Positions 1 to 5,907 of a DNA stretch of 6,003 nt are shown piece by piece (positions within the stretch are counted from its first letter, which is position 1; each line of letters begins with the position of its first letter). Source of the stretch: Pseudomonadota bacterium (GTDB lineage Bacteria > Pseudomonadota > Alphaproteobacteria > Caulobacterales > Caulobacteraceae). The stretch covers positions 1 to 6,003 of the forward strand of contig JAEXJH010000553.1 of the NCBI GenBank assembly GCA_023445955.1, written 5' to 3'. A model generated the notes under the pieces. The model was given only the letters and a program-made list of their open reading frames with translations. It was not told the DNA's origin and searched no databases. A program made the translations under genes and the position numbers.

Positions 1-346
1 CGTTGACGTCCATCATGGCCTGGTAGGCGTCGACGTCGATGTCGACGATCGGGCCGCTGAGGCCAACGGCCGCGCTGTTGACCAGGATGTCGAGCCCGCC
101 CAGCGCGGACACCGCTTCGCCCACGGCGCGGGCGATGGCCGCCGGGTCGGCGCTGTCGGCCTGGATGGCGATCGCGCGACGCCCCGTGCTCTCGATGGTT
201 CGGGCGACCTCTGCGGCCTTCTCGGCCGAGTGCTGATAGGTGAAGGCGACATCGGCGCCGTTCTCGGCCAGCGCCAAGGCGATGGCGCTGCCGATGCCGC
301 GCGACCCGCCGGTCACCAGGGCGCGCTTGCCGTTCAAATCGATCAT
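1..346 (-). CDS. SDR family NAD(P)-dependent oxidoreductase, 3' part missing at window edge
   Basis: Read on the minus strand from the ATG at 346-344, the frame stays open for 115 codons to the window edge, so only the N-terminal half is present (classical SDRs are about 250 aa). It begins MIDLNGKRALVTGGSRGIG: the Rossmann-fold nucleotide-binding motif TGxxxGIG lies at residues 12-19. The strand-4 motif appears as LDILVNSAAV (residues 85-94), so the usual NNAG reads NSAA. The catalytic Ser-Tyr-Lys residues would lie beyond the edge. The FTYQHSAEKA stretch after strand 2 lacks an obvious acidic residue, which in this family tends to mean NADPH preference; that is inference. An AAAAGGA Shine-Dalgarno-like sequence lies about 7 nt before the start. 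The gene is divergent from the AraC-type regulator across 140 bp, a common arrangement for a regulator and its target. It resembles FabG-like reductases, but the substrate cannot be named. The family call is firm. Confidence 0.93.
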   Translation of the reverse strand, partial: MIDLNGKRALVTGGSRGIGSAIALALAENGADVAFTYQHSAEKAAEVARTIESTGRRAIAIQADSADPAAIARAVGEAVSALGGLDILVNSAAVGLSGPIVDIDVDAYQAMMDVN

Positions 347-401
347 GTCCGGGTCCTTTTCAAAGCTTGCGAGCGACGACGACGCCCTCTCTTTCGCATC
401 G

Positions 402-409
402 GCTAGATA
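402..409 (+). promoter_or_regulatory. Candidate -10 element for the araC-type gene
   Basis: GCTAGATA matches 7 of 8 positions of GCTANAWC, the -10 consensus described for Caulobacter housekeeping promoters. If used, transcription would begin near 415-417, giving a leader of about 70 nt that contains the 437-461 inverted repeat. The nearest -35-like sequence (ACGACGC, 379-385) is only 5 of 7 and is spaced 16 bp away instead of 10-14, so this is a weak candidate. Confidence 0.25.
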
Positions 410-436
410 GGGTGAGCCAAGGTCGGCGACATTCCC

Positions 437-461
437 GATCAGGCCTGAAGCTTGCCTGATC
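437..461. repeat. Perfect 8-bp inverted repeat, possible operator or leader hairpin
   Basis: The arms GATCAGGC (437-444) and GCCTGATC (454-461) are exact reverse complements separated by 9 bp (CTGAAGCTT). The spacer region also contains the short palindromes AGGCCT (441-446) and AAGCTT (448-453). The repeat ends 25 bp before the regulator's ATG and lies in the shared divergent region, so it could be an operator for autoregulation or a hairpin in the regulator's mRNA leader. There is no T-run after it, so it is not an obvious terminator. The symmetry is seen directly; the function is inferred. Confidence 0.55.
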
Positions 462-486
462 CTGCCAAAGGCCCATCTATGGCCGC

Positions 487-1380
487 ATGCCCGTTCTCGA
501 GACCACAATCCGCCGCCTGCTGGACGATGTCGCGCCCTACGTCGCCCAGCTTCCCGGGCCGGTGGGGCGCGAGACGCCGGTTCCGCGCCTGACGGTGTGG
601 GCCAGCACGAGCGCCACGCTTCCCACCTCCGCCGTGTTCGAGCCGATGTTCTACGCCGTGCTGCAAGGCGCGAAGACGTTGATCATGGGCGCCAACCGCT
701 TCGAGATGGCGGCGGGCGCCTGCGCGGCGTCGTCCTTCGGCCTGCCCTATAGCCATCAGTTGACCGACGCGGCCCCGAACCGCCCCTATGTCGGGATCAG
801 CCTCCATCTGGACATCGACATCCTGACGCGGGTCATGCTCGATATGCCCAGGCGCGAGGATCGGTGGACGTGCGCGGTGGCGGCCAGCGATCTGGACGGC
901 GCCGTCGGCGAGGCCTTCGCTCGCCTCGTCGGACTTGTGAACAGTCCCGACGACATCGGCATGCTGGCGCCGCAGTACGAGCGCGAGCTCTACTACCGCC
1001 TGCTGCAAAGCCCGATGGGCGACACGCTTCGCCAGATCAGCCAGCGCAACGATCGCGTGCGGCAGATCAAGGCTGCGGCCGACTGGCTGGGCGCCAACAA
1101 CAGCAAACCCGTCGTCGTGCCCGACCTGGCGACGCTCTCGGGCATGAGCATCACGTCGTTCCACAGGCACTTCAAGGCCGTGACCGGCTATAGCCCGCTG
1201 GCCTTTCAGCGCCATATGCGCCTGCTGGACGCCCGGAAGCTGCTGGCCGCCGGCGGCGCCAACGTGGCGCGCGTGGCCTATGAGGTCGGCTATCAGAGCC
1301 CCTCGCAGTTCAGCCGGGAATACAGGCGGGCGTTCGGCAGCCCGCCGGTCGCCGATCTGCGCCGCGAGCGCGAGCCTTAG
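487..1380 (+). CDS. AraC-family transcriptional regulator (AraC_N sensor domain, YqhC-like architecture)
   Basis: This encodes a 297-aa cytoplasmic DNA-binding regulator of the usual length for the family. The N-terminal part carries the AraC_N-type cupin pattern: EPMFYAVLQGAKTLIMG from residue 52 and a LPYSHQL stretch at 86-92, followed by ERELYYRLL (165-173), typical of this subfamily, which includes E. coli YqhC. The C-terminal third is the AraC double helix-turn-helix: first HTH around 211-240 (DLATLSGMSITSFHRHFK), second around 259-287 (VARVAYEVGYQSPSQFSREY), ending near the FG.PP segment. A stop at 457-459 closes the frame upstream and no other ATG, GTG or TTG lies between it and 487, so this start is forced. 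Its spacing from the only purine-rich sequence (AAAGG, 467-471) is a long 15 nt. Family members often control an adjacent oxidoreductase. Here the divergent SDR and the downstream efflux operon are both plausible targets. The ligand is unknown. Confidence 0.93.
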   Translation: MPVLETTIRRLLDDVAPYVAQLPGPVGRETPVPRLTVWASTSATLPTSAVFEPMFYAVLQGAKTLIMGANRFEMAAGACAASSFGLPYSHQLTDAAPNRPYVGISLHLDIDILTRVMLDMPRREDRWTCAVAASDLDGAVGEAFARLVGLVNSPDDIGMLAPQYERELYYRLLQSPMGDTLRQISQRNDRVRQIKAAADWLGANNSKPVVVPDLATLSGMSITSFHRHFKAVTGYSPLAFQRHMRLLDARKLLAAGGANVARVAYEVGYQSPSQFSREYRRAFGSPPVADLRREREP

Positions 1381-1394
1381 CGTCACGCGGTGGC

Positions 1395-1440
1395 GCGGTT
1401 TGGGGCAGGAACGGCAAACCCGCCTAGCCCTCGCAGGCGG
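1395..1440 (+). terminator. Weak hairpin pair after the araC-type gene, possible terminator
   Basis: Two stems can form just after the stop at 1380. GCGGTTTG (1395-1402) pairs with CAAACCCGC (1415-1423) with one bulged base. CCGCCT (1420-1425) pairs perfectly with AGGCGG (1435-1440) across a 9-nt loop. The two stems share 1420-1423, so they are mutually exclusive. Neither is followed by a T-run, so intrinsic termination would be inefficient and the call is low confidence. Confidence 0.25.
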
Positions 1441-1443
1441 CGC

Positions 1444-1480
1444 CTTGTCGGCTAGCTGACCATCTTGTCAGGTAGCCGTC
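1444..1480. repeat. Direct and inverted repeat cluster upstream of the efflux operon, candidate operator
   Basis: Two copies of a 15-bp word lie exactly 20 bp apart: CTTGTCGGCTAGCTG (1444-1458) and CTTGTCAGGTAGCCG (1464-1478), identical at 12 of 15 positions. They overlap an inverted repeat, GGCTAGCTGAC (1450-1460) against GTCAGGTAGCC (1467-1477), which pairs at 10 of 11 positions across a 6-nt loop. In addition, GTCGGCTAGCTGAC (1447-1460) is itself palindromic except for one base pair. A further GTCAGG follows at 1478-1483, 11 bp after the one at 1467. Direct repeats about two helical turns apart are typical AraC-family sites, whereas the palindromes would suit a dimeric repressor. The sequence does not decide between them. 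Confidence 0.5.
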
Positions 1481-1502
1481 AGGCTGCGGACCCGCTGTCC
1501 TT

Positions 1503-1510
1503 GCTAGACC
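1503..1510 (+). promoter_or_regulatory. Candidate -10 element of the efflux operon promoter
   Basis: GCTAGACC matches the Caulobacter-type -10 consensus GCTANAWC at 7 of 8 positions. Transcription would begin near 1516-1518, leaving a leader of roughly 30 nt before the permease ATG. I see no good -35 (TTGACGS) at the expected 10-14 bp spacing. A poor -35 is what an activator-dependent promoter often shows, and the repeat cluster at 1444-1480 would then sit at about -73 to -37. Confidence 0.3.
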
Positions 1511-1547
1511 GTAGCCAACCTCCCCCTCCGCAACGACGGAATTTAGT

Positions 1548-4500
1548 ATGATCTCCCTTGTGCGGACGGCTTTGGCGCGTCCCTACACCTTCGTCGTGAT
1601 GGCCGCGATGATCCTGATCGTCGGCGTCCTGGCGATCCTGCGTACGCCGACCGACATCTTCCCGACCATCCGCGTGCCCGTCGTCGCGGTGGCCTGGACC
1701 TATAACGGCCTGTCGCCGGCCGACATGTCGGGGCGGATCCTGACCCCCTACCAGCGCGCCCTGACCACCACGGTCAACGACATCGACCACATCGAGGCGA
1801 CCTCGCTGCAGGGCGTCGGGGTGGTGAAGATCTACTTCCAGCCGGGGGCGGATGTGCGCCTGGCCAACGCCCAGATCACCGCCATCTCGCAGACCCTGCT
1901 GCGTCAGCTGCCGCCGGGTGTCACCCCGCCGCTGGTGCTCAACTACAACGCCTCGACCGTGCCGATCCTGCAGCTGGCCATGGCCGGCCAGGGCATGTCC
2001 GAGCAGCAGCTGTCGGACTTCGGCACCAACATCATCCGCACGCGCCTGGTCACCGTGCCCGGCGCGGCCATCCCCCTGCCGTTCGGCGGCAAGACTCGCC
2101 AGATCCAGGTCGACATCGACCCGCAGGCCCTGCTGTCGAAGGGCCTCTCGGCGTCGGACGTCGGCGCCGCCATCGCCGCCCAGACCCAGATCACCCCGGC
2201 CGGTTTCGTCAAGATCGGCGAGTTCCAGTACAGCCTGCGCCTCAACAACGCCCCCGGCACGGTCGAGGAGCTGAACGCCCTTCCCGTCAAGACGATCAAC
2301 GGCGCGACCATCCGCATCGGCGACGTCGCCCACGTGCGCGACGGCTCAGCCCCGCAGCAGAACATCGTCCACGTCGACGGCCAGCGCTCGGTGCTGATGA
2401 CGGTGATGAAGTCCGGCGCCACCTCGACCATCGCCATCGTCGACGGCGTCAAGGCCGCCCTGCCCGACCTGAAGGCCCAGCTGCCGGCCGCGCTGACCGT
2501 GACCCCGCTGAACGACCAGTCGACCTTCGTGAAGGCCGCCGTCGACGGCGTGGTGCACGAAGGCGCGCTGGCCGCGGTGCTGACCTCGCTGATGATCCTG
2601 CTGTTCCTGGGCAGCTGGCGCTCGACGGTGATCATCGCCGTCTCGATCCCGCTGGCGGTGCTGGCCGCGATCGGCGCCCTGGCGGCGTTCGGCCAGACCC
2701 TGAACGTCATGACCCTGGGCGGCCTCGCCTTGGCCGTCGGCATCCTGGTCGACGACGCCACCGTCACCATCGAGAACATCAACTGGCACCTGGAGCACGG
2801 CAAGGACGTCAAGACCTCGATCCTGGACGGCGCGGCCCAGATCGTGACCCCGGCCTTCGTCTCCCTGCTCTGCATCTGCATCGTCTTCGTGCCGATGTTC
2901 TTCCTGCCGGGCGTGTCGGGCTTCCTGTTCGTGCCGATGGCGCTATCGGTCGTGTTCGCGATGATCGCCTCGTTCCTGCTGTCGCGGACCCTGGTCCCGA
3001 CCATGGCGGCCTATCTGCTCAAGCCCCACGTCCCACATGACGAGGAGGCGCCGTCCAGGAGCCGCCTGGTCCGCTTCCAGCGCGGGTTCGAGCGCTCGTT
3101 CACCAAGGTGCGCGACGCCTATGCGGGCCTGCTGGGCTTTGCGCTGGGCGCGCGCGGCGTGTTCGTGGCCGGGTTCCTGGGCTTCGCCCTGCTGAGCCTG
3201 TGCCTCGTGCCGTTCCTGGGCCAGAACTTCTTCCCGGCCGTGGACTCCGGCTCGATCGCCCTGCACGTCCGCGCCCCCGTCGGCACGCGGATCGAGGAGT
3301 CGGCGGCCCTGTTCGACCGCATCCAGCGCCACATCCGCACCGTGATCCCGGCCGATGAGCTGGAGACCATCGTCGACAACATCGGCCTGTCCACCAGCGG
3401 CATCAACACCGCCTACAACGCCTCGGGCACCATCGGCCCGCAGGACGGCGACATCCTGATCAGCCTGAAGAAGGGCCACCACCCGACCGACGGTTATGTC
3501 GAGACGCTGCGGGCCGAGCTGCCCAAGGCCTTCCCGTCGGCGACCTTCTCGTTCCTGCCCGCCGACGTGACCAGCCAGATCCTGAACTTCGGCAGCCCCT
3601 CGCCGATCGACATCCAGGTCTCGGGCGGCGATGCGGCCAGCAACCAGGCCTACGCCCAGAAGATCCTGCGGGCGATCCGCGGCATCAAGGGCATCGCCGA
3701 CGTGCGCATCCAGCAGCCGGCCGCCTCGCCCGAGCTGCGCTTCGACGCCGACCGCACCCGCATCCACGCTCTCGGCCTGGACGAGCGCGACGTCACCGCC
3801 AGCCTGGCCGGCGCCGTGGCCGGCAGCCAGCAGACCGCGCCGGTGTTCTGGCTGAACCCGAAGAACGGGGTGTCCTATCCCGTCGTCGCCCAGACGCCGG
3901 AATACATGCTGGACAGCTTCGACAAGCTGGCCTCGATCCCGGTCACCGGCGCGCGCTCGCCCCACCCGGCGCCGCCGGTGCTGGGGGGCCGGGGCACGCT
4001 GAGCCGCGGGTCCACCGCCGCGGTGATCTCGCAGTACAACATCCAGCCGATGGTCAATGTCTACGCCGCCACCCAAGGCCGCGACCTGGGCGGCGTGGCC
4101 ACCGATATCCAGAAGGTCCTCAAGACCCTCGAGAAGGACAAGCCGGCCAAGATCAAGGTCAACCTGCGCGGCCAGTACCAGACCATGAACACCGCCTTCT
4201 CCGGCATGGGCTGGGGCCTCCTGGGCGCGGTGGTGATGATCTATCTGCTGATCGTCATCAACTTCCAGTCCTGGCTGGACCCGTTCGTGATCATCTCGGC
4301 CCTGCCCGCCGCCCTAGCCGGCATCGCCTGGATGCTGTTCGCCACCGAGACGCCGCTGTCGGTGCCGGCCCTGACCGGCGCGATCATGTGCATGGGCGTG
4401 GCCACGGCCAACTCGATCCTGGTGGTCAGCTTCGCCCGCGAGCGGCTGGAAGCCACCGGCGACGCCGTGCAGGCCGCGTTCGAGGCCGGCGTCACCCGCT

Positions 4501-4730
4501 TCCGCCCCGTGCTGATGACGGCTCTCGCCATGATCATCGGCATGGCGCCCATGGCCCTGGCCCTGGGCGAAGGCGCCGAGCAGAACGCCCCGCTGGGCCG
4601 CGCCGTGATCGGCGGCTTGATCTTCGCCACCTGCGCGTCCCTGCTGTTCGTCCCCACCATCTTCTCCATCGTCCACGGCCGCCGCCCCCACGCGGAAGCC
4701 GCCTCCCCCGAAGGCGTCGCCCATGTCTGA
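1548..4730 (+). CDS. Efflux RND transporter permease subunit (AcrB/HAE-1-like)
   Basis: This encodes a 1060-aa inner-membrane proton-driven exporter, full length for the family (about 1020-1070 aa). It has the family's duplicated layout: TM1 near residues 12-31, a large periplasmic porter/docking loop to about 335, TM2-TM6 from about 340 to 490, TM7 near 535-558, a second periplasmic loop, and TM8-TM12 from about 888 to 1045. The proton-relay aspartates are present in TM4 as GILVDDATVTIEN (D402, D403, matching AcrB D407/D408). The TM11 segment RFRPVLMT keeps the conserved Arg. In TM10, however, the segment GVATANSILVVSF has Ala954 where AcrB has Lys940. The ATG at 1548 fits the family's N-terminus and has GGA 7 nt upstream. 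The gene leads an operon with an adaptor and an outer-membrane factor, so the product is the pump component of a tripartite system. The substrate cannot be read from sequence; drugs, solvents or metabolites are possible, and heavy-metal export is less likely on overall resemblance. Confidence 0.96.
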   Translation: MISLVRTALARPYTFVVMAAMILIVGVLAILRTPTDIFPTIRVPVVAVAWTYNGLSPADMSGRILTPYQRALTTTVNDIDHIEATSLQGVGVVKIYFQPGADVRLANAQITAISQTLLRQLPPGVTPPLVLNYNASTVPILQLAMAGQGMSEQQLSDFGTNIIRTRLVTVPGAAIPLPFGGKTRQIQVDIDPQALLSKGLSASDVGAAIAAQTQITPAGFVKIGEFQYSLRLNNAPGTVEELNALPVKTINGATIRIGDVAHVRDGSAPQQNIVHVDGQRSVLMTVMKSGATSTIAIVDGVKAALPDLKAQLPAALTVTPLNDQSTFVKAAVDGVVHEGALAAVLTSLMILLFLGSWRSTVIIAVSIPLAVLAAIGALAAFGQTLNVMTLGGLALAVGILVDDATVTIENINWHLEHGKDVKTSILDGAAQIVTPAFVSLLCICIVFVPMFFLPGVSGFLFVPMALSVVFAMIASFLLSRTLVPTMAAYLLKPHVPHDEEAPSRSRLVRFQRGFERSFTKVRDAYAGLLGFALGARGVFVAGFLGFALLSLCLVPFLGQNFFPAVDSGSIALHVRAPVGTRIEESAALFDRIQRHIRTVIPADELETIVDNIGLSTSGINTAYNASGTIGPQDGDILISLKKGHHPTDGYVETLRAELPKAFPSATFSFLPADVTSQILNFGSPSPIDIQVSGGDAASNQAYAQKILRAIRGIKGIADVRIQQPAASPELRFDADRTRIHALGLDERDVTASLAGAVAGSQQTAPVFWLNPKNGVSYPVVAQTPEYMLDSFDKLASIPVTGARSPHPAPPVLGGRGTLSRGSTAAVISQYNIQPMVNVYAATQGRDLGGVATDIQKVLKTLEKDKPAKIKVNLRGQYQTMNTAFSGMGWGLLGAVVMIYLLIVINFQSWLDPFVIISALPAALAGIAWMLFATETPLSVPALTGAIMCMGVATANSILVVSFARERLEATGDAVQAAFEAGVTRFRPVLMTALAMIIGMAPMALALGEGAEQNAPLGRAVIGGLIFATCASLLFVPTIFSIVHGRRPHAEAASPEGVAHV
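4711..4730 (+). promoter_or_regulatory. Overlapping stop/start of permease and adaptor genes
   Basis: The adaptor ATG (4723-4725) lies inside the permease gene; the permease TGA is at 4728-4730, so the 8 bases ATGTCTGA are shared. A weak AAGG ribosome-binding sequence at 4711-4714 stands 8 nt before the ATG. Such overlaps usually indicate translational coupling, which would help keep pump and adaptor in proportion. Confidence 0.7.
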
Positions 4731-5907
4731 GTCCACCTTGCCCAAGACCGATCCCAAGCGCCTGCGCCGCCTGGCCCTGCTGGGCGCCGCCGGCTTCGTC
4801 CTGATCCTGGCGGCGGGCACGGCCTCGCGGCTGATGGCCAGCAACGACCTGAAGAAGACCAGCCAGGCCAGCGCCCTGACCACGGTCAGCATCATCCAGC
4901 CCGGCGGCGGTGAGACCGGCGAGCTGGTCCTGCCCGGCCGCCTGCAGGCCTGGAACGAGGCCCCCGTCTTCGCCCGCACCGACGGCTATCTGCGCCGCTG
5001 GTACGTCGACATCGGCCAGCCGGTGAAGGCGGGCCAGGTGCTGGCCGAGATCGATGCGCCGGAAGTCGACCAGCAGTTGGTCGCCGCCCGCGCCGCCCTC
5101 GCCACCGCTCAGGCCCAGCGCGATCTGGCCGCCACCAGCGCCGCCCGCTGGAAGCGCCTCGTGGGCGAGAACGCCGTCTCGCAGCAGGAGGCCGACGAGC
5201 GCGCCGGCGACCTGGCCGCCCGCGAAGCCATGCGCAACGAGGCCGTCGCCAATGTCCGCCGCCTGGAGAGCCTGACGGCCTTCAAGCGCATCGTCGCCCC
5301 GTTCGACGGGGTGGTGACCAGCCGCGACACCGACCAGGGCGCCCTGATCAGCGCCGGCGGCGGCCGTCCCTCGCCGCTGTTCACGGTGTCGGACACCAAG
5401 CGCCTGCGCCTCTATGTCAGCGTGCCCCAGAGCCTGGCGGGCCAGATCCGCCCCGGCATGAGCGCGGCCTTCACCACGCCCGACCAGCCGGGCGAGACCT
5501 TCAACGCCCGCCTGGTGCGCACGGCCGACGCGGTCGACGCCCAGTCGGGGTCGATGCTGATCCAGCTGGAGGTCGACAACGCCGGCGGCCGGCTGAAGCC
5601 CGGCGGCTACGCCCAGGTCAGCCTCGCCCTGCAGGCGTCCGGCGCCACGACGACCAGCACGGTGCGGATCCCGTCCAACGCCCTGCTGTTCCGCAAGGAA
5701 GGCACGGCCGTGGCCGTGGTCGGCGGCGACAACACCGTCTCGATCCACCCGGTGAAGATCGCCCGCGACGACGGCGCCGAGCTGGAGCTAGCCTCGGGGA
5801 TCGCGGCCAACGACTGGATCGTCACCAGCCCGCCGGACGCCATCGCCACCGGCGACAAGGTCAACGCCGTGAAGGCCAAGAAGGGAGCCGCCGGTGCAAA
5901 GGGCTAG
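4723..5907 (+). CDS. Efflux RND transporter periplasmic adaptor subunit (HlyD/AcrA-type membrane fusion protein)
   Basis: This encodes a 394-aa adaptor bridging the permease and the outer-membrane channel. Residues 14-36 form a basic-then-hydrophobic N-terminal segment (KRLRRLALLGAAGFVLILAA) with no lipobox cysteine, so the protein is probably anchored by an uncleaved helix and not by a lipid. A biotinyl-lipoyl half motif follows (RTDGYLRRWYVDIGQPVKAGQVLAEIDAPE, from residue 85). An Ala/Arg/Glu-rich alpha-helical hairpin comes next, about 117-185, of the short kind typical of RND adaptors. The second lipoyl half, RIVAPFDGVVTSRDTDQGALI, starts at residue 189, and beta-barrel and membrane-proximal domains occupy the rest (for example LRLYVSVPQ near 228 and KPGGYAQVSLAL near 291). 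The Lys/Ala/Gly-rich C-terminal tail has low complexity. The gene overlaps the permease by 8 bp and the outer-membrane factor by 14 bp. Confidence 0.95.
   Translation: MSESTLPKTDPKRLRRLALLGAAGFVLILAAGTASRLMASNDLKKTSQASALTTVSIIQPGGGETGELVLPGRLQAWNEAPVFARTDGYLRRWYVDIGQPVKAGQVLAEIDAPEVDQQLVAARAALATAQAQRDLAATSAARWKRLVGENAVSQQEADERAGDLAAREAMRNEAVANVRRLESLTAFKRIVAPFDGVVTSRDTDQGALISAGGGRPSPLFTVSDTKRLRLYVSVPQSLAGQIRPGMSAAFTTPDQPGETFNARLVRTADAVDAQSGSMLIQLEVDNAGGRLKPGGYAQVSLALQASGATTTSTVRIPSNALLFRKEGTAVAVVGGDNTVSIHPVKIARDDGAELELASGIAANDWIVTSPPDAIATGDKVNAVKAKKGAAGAKG

Larger units (their letters stand above)
347..486. promoter_or_regulatory. Divergent intergenic control region between SDR and araC-type genes
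   Basis: This 140-bp gap separates two divergently transcribed genes, so it must contain start signals for both. It contains the SDR ribosome-binding sequence on the minus strand (AAAAGGA, complement of 354-360), a plus-strand GCTAGATA at 402-409 that matches the Caulobacter-type -10 consensus GCTANAWC in 7 of 8 positions, and a perfect inverted repeat at 437-461. I found no convincing -35 element 10-14 bp upstream of the -10-like sequence, so the promoter call is tentative. The role as a shared control region is inferred from gene orientation. Confidence 0.6.
1381..1547. promoter_or_regulatory. Spacer carrying the efflux operon's probable promoter region
   Basis: This 167-bp gap lies between the regulator stop and the permease start, both on the plus strand. 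Its first half holds GC-rich hairpins (1395-1440). The middle holds overlapping direct and inverted repeats (1444-1480). The last part has a -10-like GCTAGACC (1503-1510) and a short GGA ribosome-binding sequence at 1538-1540, 7 nt before the ATG at 1548. The gap length and the -10-like sequence suggest that the pump has its own promoter and does not depend only on readthrough from the regulator gene. Confidence 0.55.

Noticed and set aside
864..1193. Plus-strand open frame of 109 codons inside the regulator gene
   Set aside because: It is an alternate frame of the regulator, Arg/Gln/Ala-rich, with no support beyond absence of stops.
439..1386. Minus-strand open frame of 315 codons covering the whole regulator gene
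   Set aside because: It mirrors the AraC-type gene, is rich in Arg/Ala/Gly/His with no recognisable domain, and arises because high-GC coding DNA has few stops on the opposite strand. The plus-strand frame has clear family motifs.
1450..1477. Strong inverted repeat considered as an intrinsic terminator for the regulator gene
   Set aside because: No T-run follows the stem, and its overlap with spaced direct repeats close to a -10-like element fits a regulatory site better.
1479..2333. Minus-strand open frame of 284 codons at the start of the permease gene
   Set aside because: Its composition is dominated by Asp/Gly/Arg/Gln repeats typical of antisense frames in GC-rich genes. It overlaps the conserved permease N-terminus, and no domain is recognisable.
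3942..4001. Arg/Pro-rich loop in the permease (residues about 799-818) suspected of being a frameshift or insertion
   Set aside because: The flanking IPVTG and TLSRGSTAAVISQYN segments fit the normal RND alignment in the same frame, and the loop length looks ordinary for this variable periplasmic region.
2943..4076. Minus-strand open frame of 377 codons within the permease gene
   Set aside because: It is an antisense shadow of conserved RND sequence, with Arg/Gly/Asp/Val-biased composition and no motif or plausible start signal.
4534..5748. Minus-strand open frame of 404 codons across the permease/adaptor junction
   Set aside because: It is long, but it covers two well-supported overlapping genes on the other strand, and its product is low-complexity Gly/Ala/Arg/Gln sequence without any family signature.
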